From NCBI GenBank assembly GCA_027563935.2, contig CM050446.2:123396499-123460498 (forward strand): a stretch of DNA of 64,000 nt, given 5' to 3'. Source of the DNA: Costus lasius. Taxonomy: Eukaryota > Streptophyta > Magnoliopsida > Zingiberales > Costaceae. Below, one piece after another: positions 27,101 through 36,430 of the stretch (positions are counted from its first letter, which is position 1; each line of letters starts with the position of its first letter). Position numbers and translations under genes: made by a program. A model generated the notes under the pieces. That model was not told the origin of the DNA, made no database searches, and was given only the letters and a program-made list of their open reading frames with translations.

Positions 27101-30100
27101 GGCTATCTTACCATAGTCTTTTACAAATCTTCTATAGTACCCAGTAAGACCAAGGAACCCACGCACTTGCTTGATGGATGTCGGGGTGGGCCATTGGCTT
27201 ACGCTGCTTATCTTCTTGGGATCCATAGCAACACCACCTGGCTGAATAATGTGACCCAAGTATGCCACGCGAGTGTGCCCAAAACTGAATTTGGCTCTGT
27301 TGGCTACCAACTGATTAGTTCGAAGGACCTCTAGCGCTTGAGTTAGGTGCTCTAAATGTTGCTTCCACGACCGGCTATAGACTAGTATGTCATCAAAGAA
27401 CACAAGAATGAACCTGCGCAAGTAGGGACGAAACGCCTCATTCATCACAGCTTGGAAAGTCGCAGGGGCGTTCTTGAGGCCGAACGGCATAACCTTAAAT
27501 TCATAATGGCCGTTGTGGGTGCGAAATGCGGTCTTATGGACATCCTCTGGTCGAACCCTTATCTGATGATAACCCGAACGCAAATCTATCTTGGAAAAAT
27601 ACTCCGCCCCATAGAGTTCATCAATCAACTCTTCAATCACAGGGATTGGATACTTGTCAGTGACTGTAATACTATTGAGTGCACGATAATCGACGCAAAA
27701 ACGCCAACTGTCATCTTTCTTTCTTACAAGTATAACAGGGCTCGAATACGGGCTCGAACTAGGCTGGATTATCCCGGCCATGAGCATTTGTTGCACCAAG
27801 TGTTCCATTTCATCCTTTTGGTGATAGGCGTAGCGGTAGGGTCGCACCCTCACCGGCCCCTCGCTCGGCTGTGTGACGATGGCGTGATCATACTCTCTCG
27901 CTGGGGAAATCCCATTATCTCCGTAAATACGTCCCCAAAGGATGACAAAAGTGCTTGCAGCTGAGTTTGTTGAAGTTGTGTCAAAGATATTTGTTCCCCG
28001 GTCTTGTAGACACAGATAAAATCTTCATAGTCACCAAAAATTTGGTCCATCTTTCGTTAAAAAATTGAGAAGGCATTTTTTAATCCGAACGGCATCACCA
28101 GCCATTCAAAATGTCCCTGTGGACAAACAAAGGCTGTCCATTTTATGCTGTCTTCAGCCATAGCTACCTGATGAATAGTGAGTCTATAGATTGGAACTCA
28201 CAACGAGCAAATTTTAAACTATCCGCAGAAATTGAAACTTGTGTACATCAGTGGATTTTTCACCCTAAGTTATTACCACATACAAACAAGTGTCTATTCT
28301 GTCTCATTAAGACAGTAAAATGGGCAAGGATGAAATGTGAAGTTTGTCAGATCATAGTTTGTTCTTTTTGTAGTAAATTAAAATTTGGAATAAATGTTCC
28401 TCTAGGAAATCTACCACCAAGACACACAAAGGTAGACTACAGAAAACTGACTGAAGAACAAGCCAAGCACATTGTGAACTTAGAAGAAGAAGTAAAAAGC
28501 CTAAAAAATTATGAGAAAAAGGGAAAAGCTGTAGTCATTGATGAAGAAGTTATTTTTAAAGCTGAGGATACAGCTTTACCCGAAAAATGTTACGAAGAGA
28601 CGGGGGAGTACACTATTTATGGAGTTAATAGTGTACAAATAACAACAAAGAAATTGAAGCAAGGTTTTCTGATCTTGAATAAAGAAAAATATCTAATGCC
28701 TTTCACGTATGCTTTACCATTGTCAATAGGAGATAAGACTCAGCTGATAATCGGAATGAATTTTGTGCATAGCTTCCGAGGAGGACTTAGAATTGAGCAA
28801 GGAACTTTGACGTTTTACAAAAAGGTAGAAGTTATCCAAACAACGCCTATAAGTTCAAAAGTAGCTCTGAATATTCTGCATGAAGAAAAAGAATTAGATT
28901 ATATCACTAGAGATGAAATTTGCGAACTGTGTTCTTATGACTTAGGAAAGTTATCTGATTATGAACAACATATTTTGCCAACACTGAAGGATCTGGAAAA
29001 TTCACAGCATATTGGGATGGATCCCAAAGCTCACTGGAATAATGATACTGTGAAATGTTTGATTGAAATCATCAATGAAGACCTTATCATTCAAGATAAG
29101 CCAATTGTTCCTACTCTAGAAATGAATAACGAGTTTAAGAAACATATTCAAGAATTGCTTAAATCTATCTAATGTATATATACAAGCCATGATTTCAGCG
29201 TCAATGGTGGAAATGGCTGTTTTGTATTTTCCTGAACAGTATCTGGCCACTTGTTCTTTCTGTTGGGAATCTGATTTTACTGGTTTCCATTTTAATATTC
29301 CTTCCCAGCCTGTGAGGAACCCATCTGTTTCGACGATTAAATATGCACTTGCTGGTGGCAATTTAAGTGCTGGCAGGTCCTTTACAATATTCTTTATTTT
29401 CTTAATAGATTCCCAATCATGCTTATTAAACTTGCGTTCTCCCATTTTTGAACATTTATTGTACAACGGGCCAGTATATTTACTTAAGTTTGGTATATAT
29501 CCCTTTGCATAATTTATAATACCAAGAAATCTTTGTAATCCTTTTAAACTTTCTAACTGTTCTTCAGGAAAATCCACTAGTTTGGTCACAATATGTGGCT
29601 GCAACTTGATTGTGCCTTCGCCAATTTCCAATCCTAAAAATTCTATAATGGAAACACCAAGTTTCATTTTTGTTCTACTCAAAATCAAACCTTTCTCCTT
29701 AACCTTGGCAAAAAACTTAGAGAGGTGTACAAGATGTTGTGATATGTTATCTGAGAAAATTAGGATGTCGTCAATGTAGACGCAGATAAAATCTTCATAG
29801 TCACCAAAAATTTGGTCCATTTTTCGTTGAAAAATTGAGGGGGCATTTTTTAATCCGAACGGCATCACCAGCCATTCAAAATGTCCCTGTGGACAAACAA
29901 AGGCTGTCCATTTTATACTGTCTTCAGCCATAGCTACCTGATGAAATCCAGATTTCAGGTCGAATTTACTAAAGACTTTCTTTTCTTTCACCTTGGTGAC
30001 CAATAAATCAATATTTGGCAGAATATAAGGATCTTTGTACGTATTGTCATTAAGTCGCTTATAATTGCACACCATCCTTGTTTTCCCTCTGACCATTTCA

Positions 30101-33100
30101 GAATGCTTGTTGACAATAAAAGCAGCAGTACGATGTTTTGATCTAGATGGTCTAATTAATTTCATGTCAAGCAATTCTTGAATATGTTTCTTAAACTCGT
30201 TATTCATTTCTAGAGTAGGAACAATTGGCTTATCTTGAATGATAAGGGGCTACTTAAGCCCTTGAGAGTGATAGGGGAGCGAATCAAAGATGGATCCCCA
30301 TGGATGACACGCTCCTGCCCTTCTTGCGTAATCTTCATGTACTTCCGTCCCCAATCCACTTTAGTTTCTCCCAATGTTTCCAGCCATGTCATGCCGAGCA
30401 CCATATCGACTCCACCCAAACTGAACAAGTAAGCCTGAAGTCTGGTATCATACTCACCGAGCTTGACAGCTAACCGCTCGCATTTCCCTTGCGCGGTGAC
30501 TCTTCCCCCATCACCTAGGCTGACCTTGTAGGTGTGTGTAGGGGTAATTTGCCACCCCCGTTCTTCGACCAGTCGAGCTGAAATGAAGTTATGGCTGGCC
30601 CCACTATCAATGAGAATGATGGAGGGAGCACCATTGATGGTTCCCTTTAGTTTCAGGGTGCAGGGCCCTGATATGCCACCGATGGAGTACAAGGAGAGCT
30701 CCATCACATTACAAGTATGTTCCTCTGGGTCCGCTTCCCCTCTAACCATATCTGCCTCATTCCTGTCATCAGTCCCTTCTAACCCATCATCGTCTTCTGC
30801 TAGTAGGGTCATTCGGAGGCTTTTGTTACTGCATTGGTGCATTGGGTGGTAGGGCTGGTCACACCAGAAACAGATACCCTTCTCCCTTTTGCTTACGTAG
30901 TCCTGATATGACATAGCTCTCCCTCCCTTCATGCGATCCCCCTGTGTCCCACCACTCGGTGTAGAGCGAACGTGGCTTCCTTCCTTGCTGTGAGGGCGTT
31001 GAAAGCCCTCCCCCTTAGTGCCACCCGGGGCCGGTGCCTGGCTACTCCCACTCCGATTTCCCCCCGAAGGGTATGAGGTGGCCGAGGGGGCTGAAGTCAC
31101 CCACGATGATTTGCTGGAGGAAAACCCACTGTTCCCTGTATAACTCTTGCTCGCATAAGTGCCTGGGATAATGCGAGGCTTCTGCTCTCCTCCCCCCATG
31201 AGCTCCCTCTCGATGACACGGGCTAAAGTCATAGTTCGCAATATGGTGCTCGGGAAGAACGTTCGGACACGCTCACGAATGTCAGGCCTCAACCCCTTCA
31301 AGAAGAACCCTAGGTATTGTTGCTCCGTCAAGTCTGGGATTTGTGAAACAATCTCTTCATAGGCTGTAATGTACTCTGTCACCGTCCTGTTGCCTTGTTC
31401 TAGAGCCGCGAGGCGCTCACAGGTATTGGTGGCTGGACAATCACTGTAACGTTGCACCATTTCCCCTTTTAGTCCTTCCCAATTAATGTTGGGAATCCTT
31501 CTTCTCAGCCACCGAAACCAATGATTTGCCGGGCCCTCCATACTGATAAAGGCCAAGGGTATTTTATGGTCCTCCGTAATCCCTTGTATGTCAAAATACT
31601 GCTCCGCTCGAGCAATCCACCCCACCGGATCATTGCCGTCGAAGGTAGGGAGCTCTACGCGCCGGTGTTGTAACCGTCGATCCTCATTGCCCACTGAATC
31701 ACGGTCCAATTCTCCCCCATTTCTCCCGCCACCCTGGCGTCTTGCTTCAGGGTACGGGCCTGAGATGGGTTGCCCCACTCCCGATTCTGGCACAATCCAC
31801 CTTTCCTCACGCATCCTAGGTGGACGATATGGTTCATTCCGGACTTCAAGTGCTTCCCCCCCTTCGTCGTAGCCTCGTCCCCCTCGTGAACCTCCTGCAC
31901 TAGAGTGGATTATAGTGTGCTCAGCCCTTCTCTCTTTCGTCCACTCAGCCAGCATACCACGCATTTCATCCAATGCTTTCAGGCGACGGTCTACTTCCAC
32001 ATGTCGACGATTAATTTCAGATAATTCCTCCTTATGCTGGCGGTGCTCTTCCACTGCTAGCCGTCGCTCCTCCGCCAGGGCCAAAACCTCCCGCCTGCGA
32101 TCCTCCCCAGCAAAATGAAGATCTGCCTGTACCCCAACCATGGTGGCTTGAAGTTCCGCCAGCGCTTGCTCCACATGTTCCAGCCTCGCTTCGCTCCTAG
32201 TAGTTGCCATTTGTCAGCTTGCTTCACGCGTTCACGGGCCGAAGGTGCAAGCCCGCTTCCTCCCCACAGTGTCCGCCGCTTGCTCCGCGAGTCGCAGGCA
32301 GACGCGGATGGAGCGAAACTGACCCCGTCAACTCCCGCTGCCGCCTCCTGAGCTACTTCCTCTTCCTGCTTGAGCCGAATGCCCCTTCCGCAGCCTCCCA
32401 AGTGTCTCGGGAAAACGTGCCTCCGCTGGGTCTTCACGCCACTGTTCGAGCAAGAAAACCCAGGTCAGCCCCACTTCCACATATCTCCGGCACTGATGCT
32501 CCTTCCGAAGACCGGTGACGACTAGATTCAGTCGGAGTCCTTAGGGTTCGCCTGTCGTCGGATCCGGCAGGTCGGACCAAGGTGATAGAAACCGCAGAAT
32601 GCAGCACACAAACGAATGGGAAAACAAGCAGCAGTAGTAGACGATGGAAAAGCAATCAATGTTCACACAGTAAAGGAAACAACAATAAGGTAACCGGATC
32701 ACCTCAGCCGGACATTCCGGCGAGAATACGCCTACAGCGCCCACAAACAGTAGTAAGAAAACAGCCTAAACTCCCCCTTTCCCTAATACAGCTCGCTCCC
32801 TTTTTCCCAACCCGGTTGACCGTCCTAACCCGGCCCGTTCTCCAGACCCGTGGGCTTGGCTCGGCGAGAATAGACCCTCCAGATAGGAGGTGGACCTAAT
32901 GTCGTAACAGGTGCCTACACAGTAAGTGTTCTAAAAGCTTGCAAATGGACAGAAGACAGAGGTAGGATCTTCTTATAGACCCAAAACTCTTCAAATTGAA
33001 GCTTGTCTAGAAGTGGAAAGTCTGGGATGAGAGGAATGAACGTGTCGTTAACAATAGTGTGCTCCTCTTGGTCTTGCTTGCTATTAATTATATTTCTTTC

Positions 33101-35489
33101 ATTTTTAGGATTGGCATTGGGCAGTTTTGTGGGCGTGGTCTTTTACTTTTCATCTTTTATTTTGTGTTTACTATTGTTGGATTTTGTTTTTTGTACATTG
33201 TAAGCTCGTTCATTTCCTGTGATTATGTGGCCCACTTGGGCCGGCTGTCCAAAAAAAAACAAGCTATACATCACAGGTCTCAGAAGCAATTTGCCGAGGT
33301 AAGAAGTGATGTAAATGCTAGACTGAATATGACTTCTAGATTCTCTCTATAACCACAAGTACATAGGATTCTAGAAACAAGTAACATTTGTCATGGTAAA
33401 ATAACCAAAAAAAAAAATTATGTGTACCTTGTGATGTTGCACTTACAGCAAGGTTGGTTGAACCAAGCCAAAATATGGATTGCTCATTGTAACAATATGC
33501 TGAACCCATGGAATTTATGGGATAATTAGATTTCATGAACTGATGATCAGTAGTAATAGATTCATCACCAGAAATAGAGCGGTTAATGCTGAAGAATTTC
33601 CTAGACTTGACTGTTACTTGAGGAGAATATTCACCCCTTTGCGCCATATATACTCTTTCCTTTGCAACAATATCAGCAACTTTACGATTGCAAGGATCAG
33701 GGCCAGCGTCTATGAGATCAAAAGCATGATTCCAAAACAGTTCAGGTGACAAACCCCGGGCCCAGCTTTCTTCATCATCGCCTGCGCCTGGAATATAATG
33801 CCAGCTAAATCCTGAAGTCGTCCTTGGCTGAGATAGCCCATCCGATGAAGATGCTGATACAAGAATTAGGGGTATGAAGTCCCAAGAATCATGATCGGGA
33901 ACTTCATTCAACCAAATGAGAGTCCTTTGAGAAATCCACAGTGGGCGAAGCGGCTTTCTTAAGTTTAATGCAAGAGAACTAATATCAGCACCACAAGCTT
34001 CCAACAACGTCGTCCAATCTTGAAGGTGTGCCTCTATTATCGATTTCTCAGAATTTGGGACCCAACTTGGAAGGTGCAAGGAGCAATCCCAATCAGCAAA
34101 TACTGGCTTTTTATTCTTATCAATCCCGTCGGAGGAAATATTTGATTCCTATGAAAATGTATAATGCATGTTGAAATGTGGTGGTACATCTTGTTGTTAA
34201 CGCATAATTCAGCAGAAATTTTGATATAAATAATATCTCAAAACCTAGATGCTTATCCAGCATAATGAATGCAAATTTTGCACCAATGACATAAATATAT
34301 AAGCAATCTACATGCACCAAGGGATCCTTTACATGCATGATGCTATGAAGCTTTGATAAAAGAGCCAAGTATTTCTATGCAGCGCTCGGAATGCTGGTAC
34401 TGTATGGTCCTCATTCAGAAAATATGGCAGAAGTGTTTCTACTTTTCTAGTGGCATTCATTACCTACCATTTCTTCATTTTGATGAGTTTCACCTGGCAT
34501 TCTCTGCCAATAATTCTTGATTGCACGATTTATCACACATGCCCACATCGGAATTGTCTTTGACATGCTATCTGGAAACCGTTTTCCCTTCCTTGTTGAA
34601 TCGACTATAATGCAACCTTTTTTCTGTCCTAACAAATGTAGAGCAACAATTAAAAAGTCAGCTCCAACATTCTTACAAGACAACGAAAAAGGTTCTCAAC
34701 ATAATCCGGAGACTTCTCAGGCCTAATCATCCTTCATTATACCTGGTTTATGTGGGGGGCTATATCACAACCAGAACTACACAAGAAACACACATTTATA
34801 GAGATAACGGTGTAATGAGTTTCAATTGTGCAGATAAATCATTACTAAACTGCAGAACATCAAACTGAAACGAAACATTTTTCAATCCCACATATCGATA
34901 TACACTAGAATCTATACGACTTTATCTTATCGTCCACGCTCGAACTAATCGAAACATTTTTTTATATTCACTGTATAATACGTAAGCGTCATCTTTGTTC
35001 TTTCCTAACTACTTATCTTCCAATCCACCCATAACAAAGAAAAACAAAAGGGAAAAACTCATCCTTTGCCTTTCCTCGCTCATCTTCTCTATAGGAAAAC
35101 TCAAATTTCCAGCGGAAAACCATATAATGGATAGAATATCTCGAAGGTGCAGCAAGTTTTCAGCGATAGCACATTTTTTTCAACGAAAAGGGGCACCAAA
35201 GCATACCCGCAAGTTGCGCAAGGTGGAGATTGAGGCGGGATGTGCTGAAGGACCAATTGTTGGTGTGGCCGTCGGTGGACTTGAAGTAGCAAGTGGCCTC
35301 AAACCGAGGGGAGTACCAGAGGCCGCATCGGAGGTTGGCGACAAGGGGGAGGTCCGGCCACAGCCCTGCGATCTCGGCCACGAAAGTGGAGTCCTCGTAG
35401 ATTGAGCGAAGCGCGTTGTAGAGCGAGTTCTCCAGCCTCTTGATGCTCCTCGACGCCCTGTACACGCTCATCCTCTCGTCCGCAGCCAT
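18178..35489 (-). CDS. tRNA A64-2'-O-ribosylphosphate transferase (Rit1 family)
   Basis: Seven minus-strand exons: 35207-35489, 34468-34628, 33428-34148, 19511-19614, 19315-19423, 19176-19235 and 18178-18371. All junctions are GT-AG and every phase agrees, giving 543 residues, close to plant homologues. Rit1 adds a ribosyl phosphate to A64 of initiator tRNA-Met in yeast and fungi and plants, keeping it out of elongation. Conserved blocks: KGCIIVDSTRKGKRFPDSMS (about residues 97-116), IPGAGDDEESWARG (about 266-279) and LHVCCHSGEDISVCVCL (about 450-466), the last in the C-terminal phosphatase-fold-like domain. FICKFAINARPSRGNLKQV lies near the end. The exceptional feature is intron 3, 13.8 kb of nested transposable elements. 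The ATG at 35489 gives the conserved N-terminus. Divergent neighbour: the myo-inositol oxygenase gene. Confidence 0.93.
18760..18885. repeat. 62-bp tandem duplication in the last Rit1 intron
   Basis: Two adjacent diverged copies of CTTGCC(C)ATCACATCAC(A/G)AAGGTTGGGTA...AGAATATGA, at about 18760-18821 and 18822-18885, within the 804-bp intron between the last two exons of the Rit1-type gene. Confidence 0.7.
21200..24769 (+). mobile_element. Degenerate LINE (L1-type), 5' part
   Basis: Broken frames on the plus strand match L1-type ORF2 in order. An endonuclease start (CWNFRGIS near 21454, then a CLQEIKF motif near 21540) is followed by reverse-transcriptase words (PISLTNTIIKLISK near 22935, KAFDIVSW near 23120, KYLG near 23613) and a zf-RVT-like tail up to about 24770. 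Many stops and frameshifts show a dead copy. The 5' boundary is not visible; 21200 is a minimum. The element continues at 32915 after the chromovirus insertion. It is antisense to the host gene. Confidence 0.75.
24175..24415. other. Foreign GC-rich patch within the LINE (organelle-like?)
   Basis: About 240 bases with balanced, GC-richer composition (e.g. CCCCTCGCCCCGGCATAGCG) interrupt the AT-rich LINE, and LINE-like coding resumes on the far side. The style resembles plant mitochondrial DNA, but I cannot assign a gene. It may be a small organellar insertion or filler DNA. Confidence 0.25.
24775..25115 (-). repeat. Chromovirus 3' LTR (341 bp)
   Basis: Pairs with 32583-32909. By hand I count about 10-11 substitutions plus an 11-bp and a short indel between the two LTRs, roughly 3% divergence. 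That implies a fairly recent insertion. Confidence 0.95.
25116..28004 (-). pseudogene. Chromovirus pol: RT, RNase H, integrase, chromodomain (broken)
   Basis: Read on the minus strand from 28004 downward. RT (about 27850-27000) has the FFDDILVYS active site and KIDLRSGYHQI. RNase H (about 26940-26600) follows. The integrase core has VVVDLMSKYGHF, IVSDRDPVF and YHPETDGQSEV. The C-terminal module includes GDLVFIKLRPHRQ, and the chromodomain (about 25260-25150) has LIRWTSKTDEEATWED. Lesions: a small deletion near 26945 destroys the Asp-containing start of RNase H and shifts the frame. In-frame stops occur near 26274, 25965 and 25748, and a run of 18 Gs (25416-25433) shifts the frame before the chromodomain. 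The polymerase is dead. Confidence 0.93.
25416..25433. repeat. G18 homopolymer in chromovirus pol
   Basis: Eighteen consecutive Gs on the plus strand (C18 in coding sense) lie in the integrase tail and encode a Pro run. The reading frame changes across it. Slippage or assembly error are both plausible. Confidence 0.9.
28005..28175 (-). pseudogene. Endogenous pararetrovirus RT fragment (duplicate)
   Basis: A 171-bp minus-strand piece of caulimovirid reverse transcriptase. It is a second copy of 29775-29945 (offset 1,770), with six mismatches counted by hand (about 96.5% identity). It starts directly after chromovirus sequence (the codon for Tyr joins KTGEQ) and ends where the sense viral segment begins. 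Too short to function alone. Confidence 0.9.
28176..29160 (+). pseudogene. Endogenous badnavirus-like Cys-rich and protease segment
   Basis: An uninterrupted plus-strand frame, opposite to the flanking RT pieces. Near its start is a cysteine array of the form CX2CX11CX2CX4CX2C (28289-28370), which I know as the second Cys-rich motif of the badnavirus polyprotein. Next come a Lys/Glu-rich probable coiled coil (LTEEQAKHIVNLEEEVKSLK) and a segment resembling the second half of a caulimovirid aspartic protease (IIGMNFVHSF). The catalytic D-T/S-G triplet is not visible, so the protease is incomplete or deleted. The frame runs into the first residues of the RT (EMNNEFKKHIQELL), then ends at an inversion junction at 29160. 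The ORF start at 28111 lies in antisense RT and is not meaningful. Confidence 0.85.
29082..29160. repeat. 79-bp inverted-repeat arm, left
   Basis: Identical in reverse complement to 30169-30247 as far as I can read. The two arms encode the same RT N-terminal stretch and flank the inverted RT-RNase H segment. Confidence 0.9.
29161..30247 (-). pseudogene. Endogenous badnavirus-like RT-RNase H segment
   Basis: An uninterrupted minus-strand frame covering caulimovirid reverse transcriptase and most of RNase H. Landmarks: VFSKFDLKSGFHQV, EWLVMPFGLKNAPSIFQRKM, the catalytic YIDDILIFS, LGIINYAKGYIPN, then the RNase H blocks LIVETDGF and STIDAEIMACIYTLDRF. The RNase H end is cut at 29161 by the inversion junction and the upstream polyprotein is missing, so it is a fragment although no stop interrupts it. 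The chromovirus gag-protease frame resumes on its right. The motif style (YIDD, FDLKSGFHQV) separates it from the surrounding gypsy RT. Confidence 0.93.
30169..30247. repeat. 79-bp inverted-repeat arm, right
   Basis: Partner of 29082-29160. Its outer edge is the junction between virus sequence and the chromovirus gag-protease frame. Confidence 0.9.
30248..32210 (-). CDS. Chromovirus gag-protease frame (truncated by virus insert)
   Basis: Open minus-strand frame from the ATG at 32210. Residues 1-100 are a Glu/Arg-rich coiled coil. A Retrotrans_gag domain follows from about 185 to 300 (VELPTFDGNDPVGWIARAEQ, GPANHWFRWL). A CCHC zinc knuckle (CFWCDQPYHPMHQC) is at about 449-462 and the aspartic protease active site ILIDSGASHNFIS at about 531. 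The chromovirus frame ends near LKGLSSP, where viral DNA is spliced in; the following 18 or so residues before the stop are out-of-frame virus. Gag forms the particle and protease processes it. This half is intact while pol is broken. Confidence 0.93.
32583..32909 (-). repeat. Chromovirus 5' LTR (327 bp)
   Basis: Partner of the LTR at 24775-25115. The TG...CA ends and the flanking GGTGC duplication fix the boundaries. A TGGTCCGACC candidate primer-binding site lies just inside (near 32570-32580, minus strand). Confidence 0.95.
32915..33259 (+). mobile_element. Degenerate LINE, 3' part with poly(A)
   Basis: Continuation of the LINE interrupted at 24769. It holds remnants of the zf-RVT region, a T-rich 3' untranslated stretch and a terminal A9 run (33251-33259) as the poly(A) tail. 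A LINE target duplication could not be identified because the 5' end is unclear. Confidence 0.65.
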
Positions 35490-36430
35490 CTCCGCCGCGC
35501 CGCCGGGGAGATCAGAGAGCGAAAATTAGAGGGTCTAGTTTGATAGTTTCTGACTTTGGAGGTCAACTCGATGTATAAATCAGGACCAATATGACAATAA
35601 AAGATATTAAGGGCTCATATGCAAAAAAACCAGATTCCAGAGAAAGTCTGATTTTTGTCCTTACAATTTTGTTTTTCTTATTTTGCTCCAAATGTTTGGC
35701 TCCTTAAAATGACTATTTTTATCATTTTCTTTATTTTTTTTGAATTTTCTCCAAATACTTCTCCAGAATAAAAACTCCTCCTAAATTATGTAACCAATAT
35801 AATATTAGGATTTTAAAAACCACATGATATAATCGTTTTTTTAATAAATCAAAATCATGATAATTGAAACACGATAGAAATATGTCTAAATTAACTAATA
35901 TTTGTCCATTGCATGCGTGGAAAAAGCCGTCGGATGCGCATAATGCGACCCATAAATGATTTATGCGGCCAACATTCATTTGGTCCGTATACATGAATAC
36001 ATGATATATCGGGCCTGCGGAATGCGGATGATTTCAATCTTTCTACACCTTACGCCGCAAATGCAATCAATCATGCCGAGAGAAACGCAGTCCGCCACAA
36101 ATTCCAAACAATCCCCGCGTCGTCCCCTTCCTTGAATCGCCTCCTTCTCGTCGTTCCAAGTTACGCACATACTTCCAAATCTAACCGTCCCCGTCCATGA
36201 GATCCCGACGCCATCGCCACTCACTCTGCACACGGCTCCGAATCGTTCCCCAGCTGTTTTCTTGGTTCATATGAAAAGGAAACAACTTTCCTCCAGATAA
36301 TGGTGGGCCGCTCCTTCGATGTCTCCCCCTTCCTTATAAATTCTCTCTTCTTACTTCCCTGGGCGAAGCAGCGTATTGTTGTCTCCACAGAACTTTGCTT
36401 CCTCTGCATCCTGCTGAGTTTTTGGCGAAA
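35490..36430. promoter_or_regulatory. Divergent promoter region, Rit1-type gene and MIOX
   Basis: 941 bases separate the two start codons, which face away from each other. A TATA-like CTTATAAATTC lies near 36333-36343, about 90 bases before the MIOX ATG. No clear TATA box is seen on the Rit1 side, as expected for a housekeeping gene. The central part is AT-rich. Confidence 0.6.

Larger units (their letters stand above)
24775..32909 (-). mobile_element. Ty3/gypsy chromovirus, complete with LTRs and TSD
   Basis: An 8,135-bp element on the minus strand. The LTRs are 24775-25115 (3') and 32583-32909 (5'), beginning TGTTACGAC and ending ATCA in element orientation. A perfect 5-bp target duplication GGTGC flanks it (24770-24774 and 32910-32914), and it splits a LINE. 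Next to the 3' LTR is a purine tract (minus-strand TATGGAGGGAGGTAT at 25116-25130). A candidate primer site TGGTCCGACC follows the 5' LTR, tRNA unassigned. Domain order is gag, protease, RT, RNase H, integrase, chromodomain, as in chromoviruses. Pol is broken by several lesions and by a 2.2-kb virus insert, so the element is non-autonomous. Confidence 0.96.
19615..33427 (-). other. Giant intron 3 of the Rit1-type gene
   Basis: 13,813 bases between the donor at 33427 (CAAG|GTACAC on the minus strand) and the acceptor at 19615 (TGCAG|TCTC). The split Val codon is rejoined correctly across it. Inside, from outside in: ordinary intron sequence, a LINE fragment (plus strand), a chromovirus (minus strand) splitting the LINE, and a rearranged pararetrovirus splitting the chromovirus. 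About 19615-21200 shows no recognisable domain. Confidence 0.88.

Noticed and set aside
27452..27964. 170-codon plus-strand frame
   Set aside because: Antisense to the chromovirus reverse transcriptase, with no domain of its own.
33336..33427. Continuation of Rit1 exon 3 past SATSQ
   Set aside because: The frame stays open by chance into the intron (ending in a hydrophobic run). The GTACAC donor at 33427 restores the conserved sequence with the exon at 19614.
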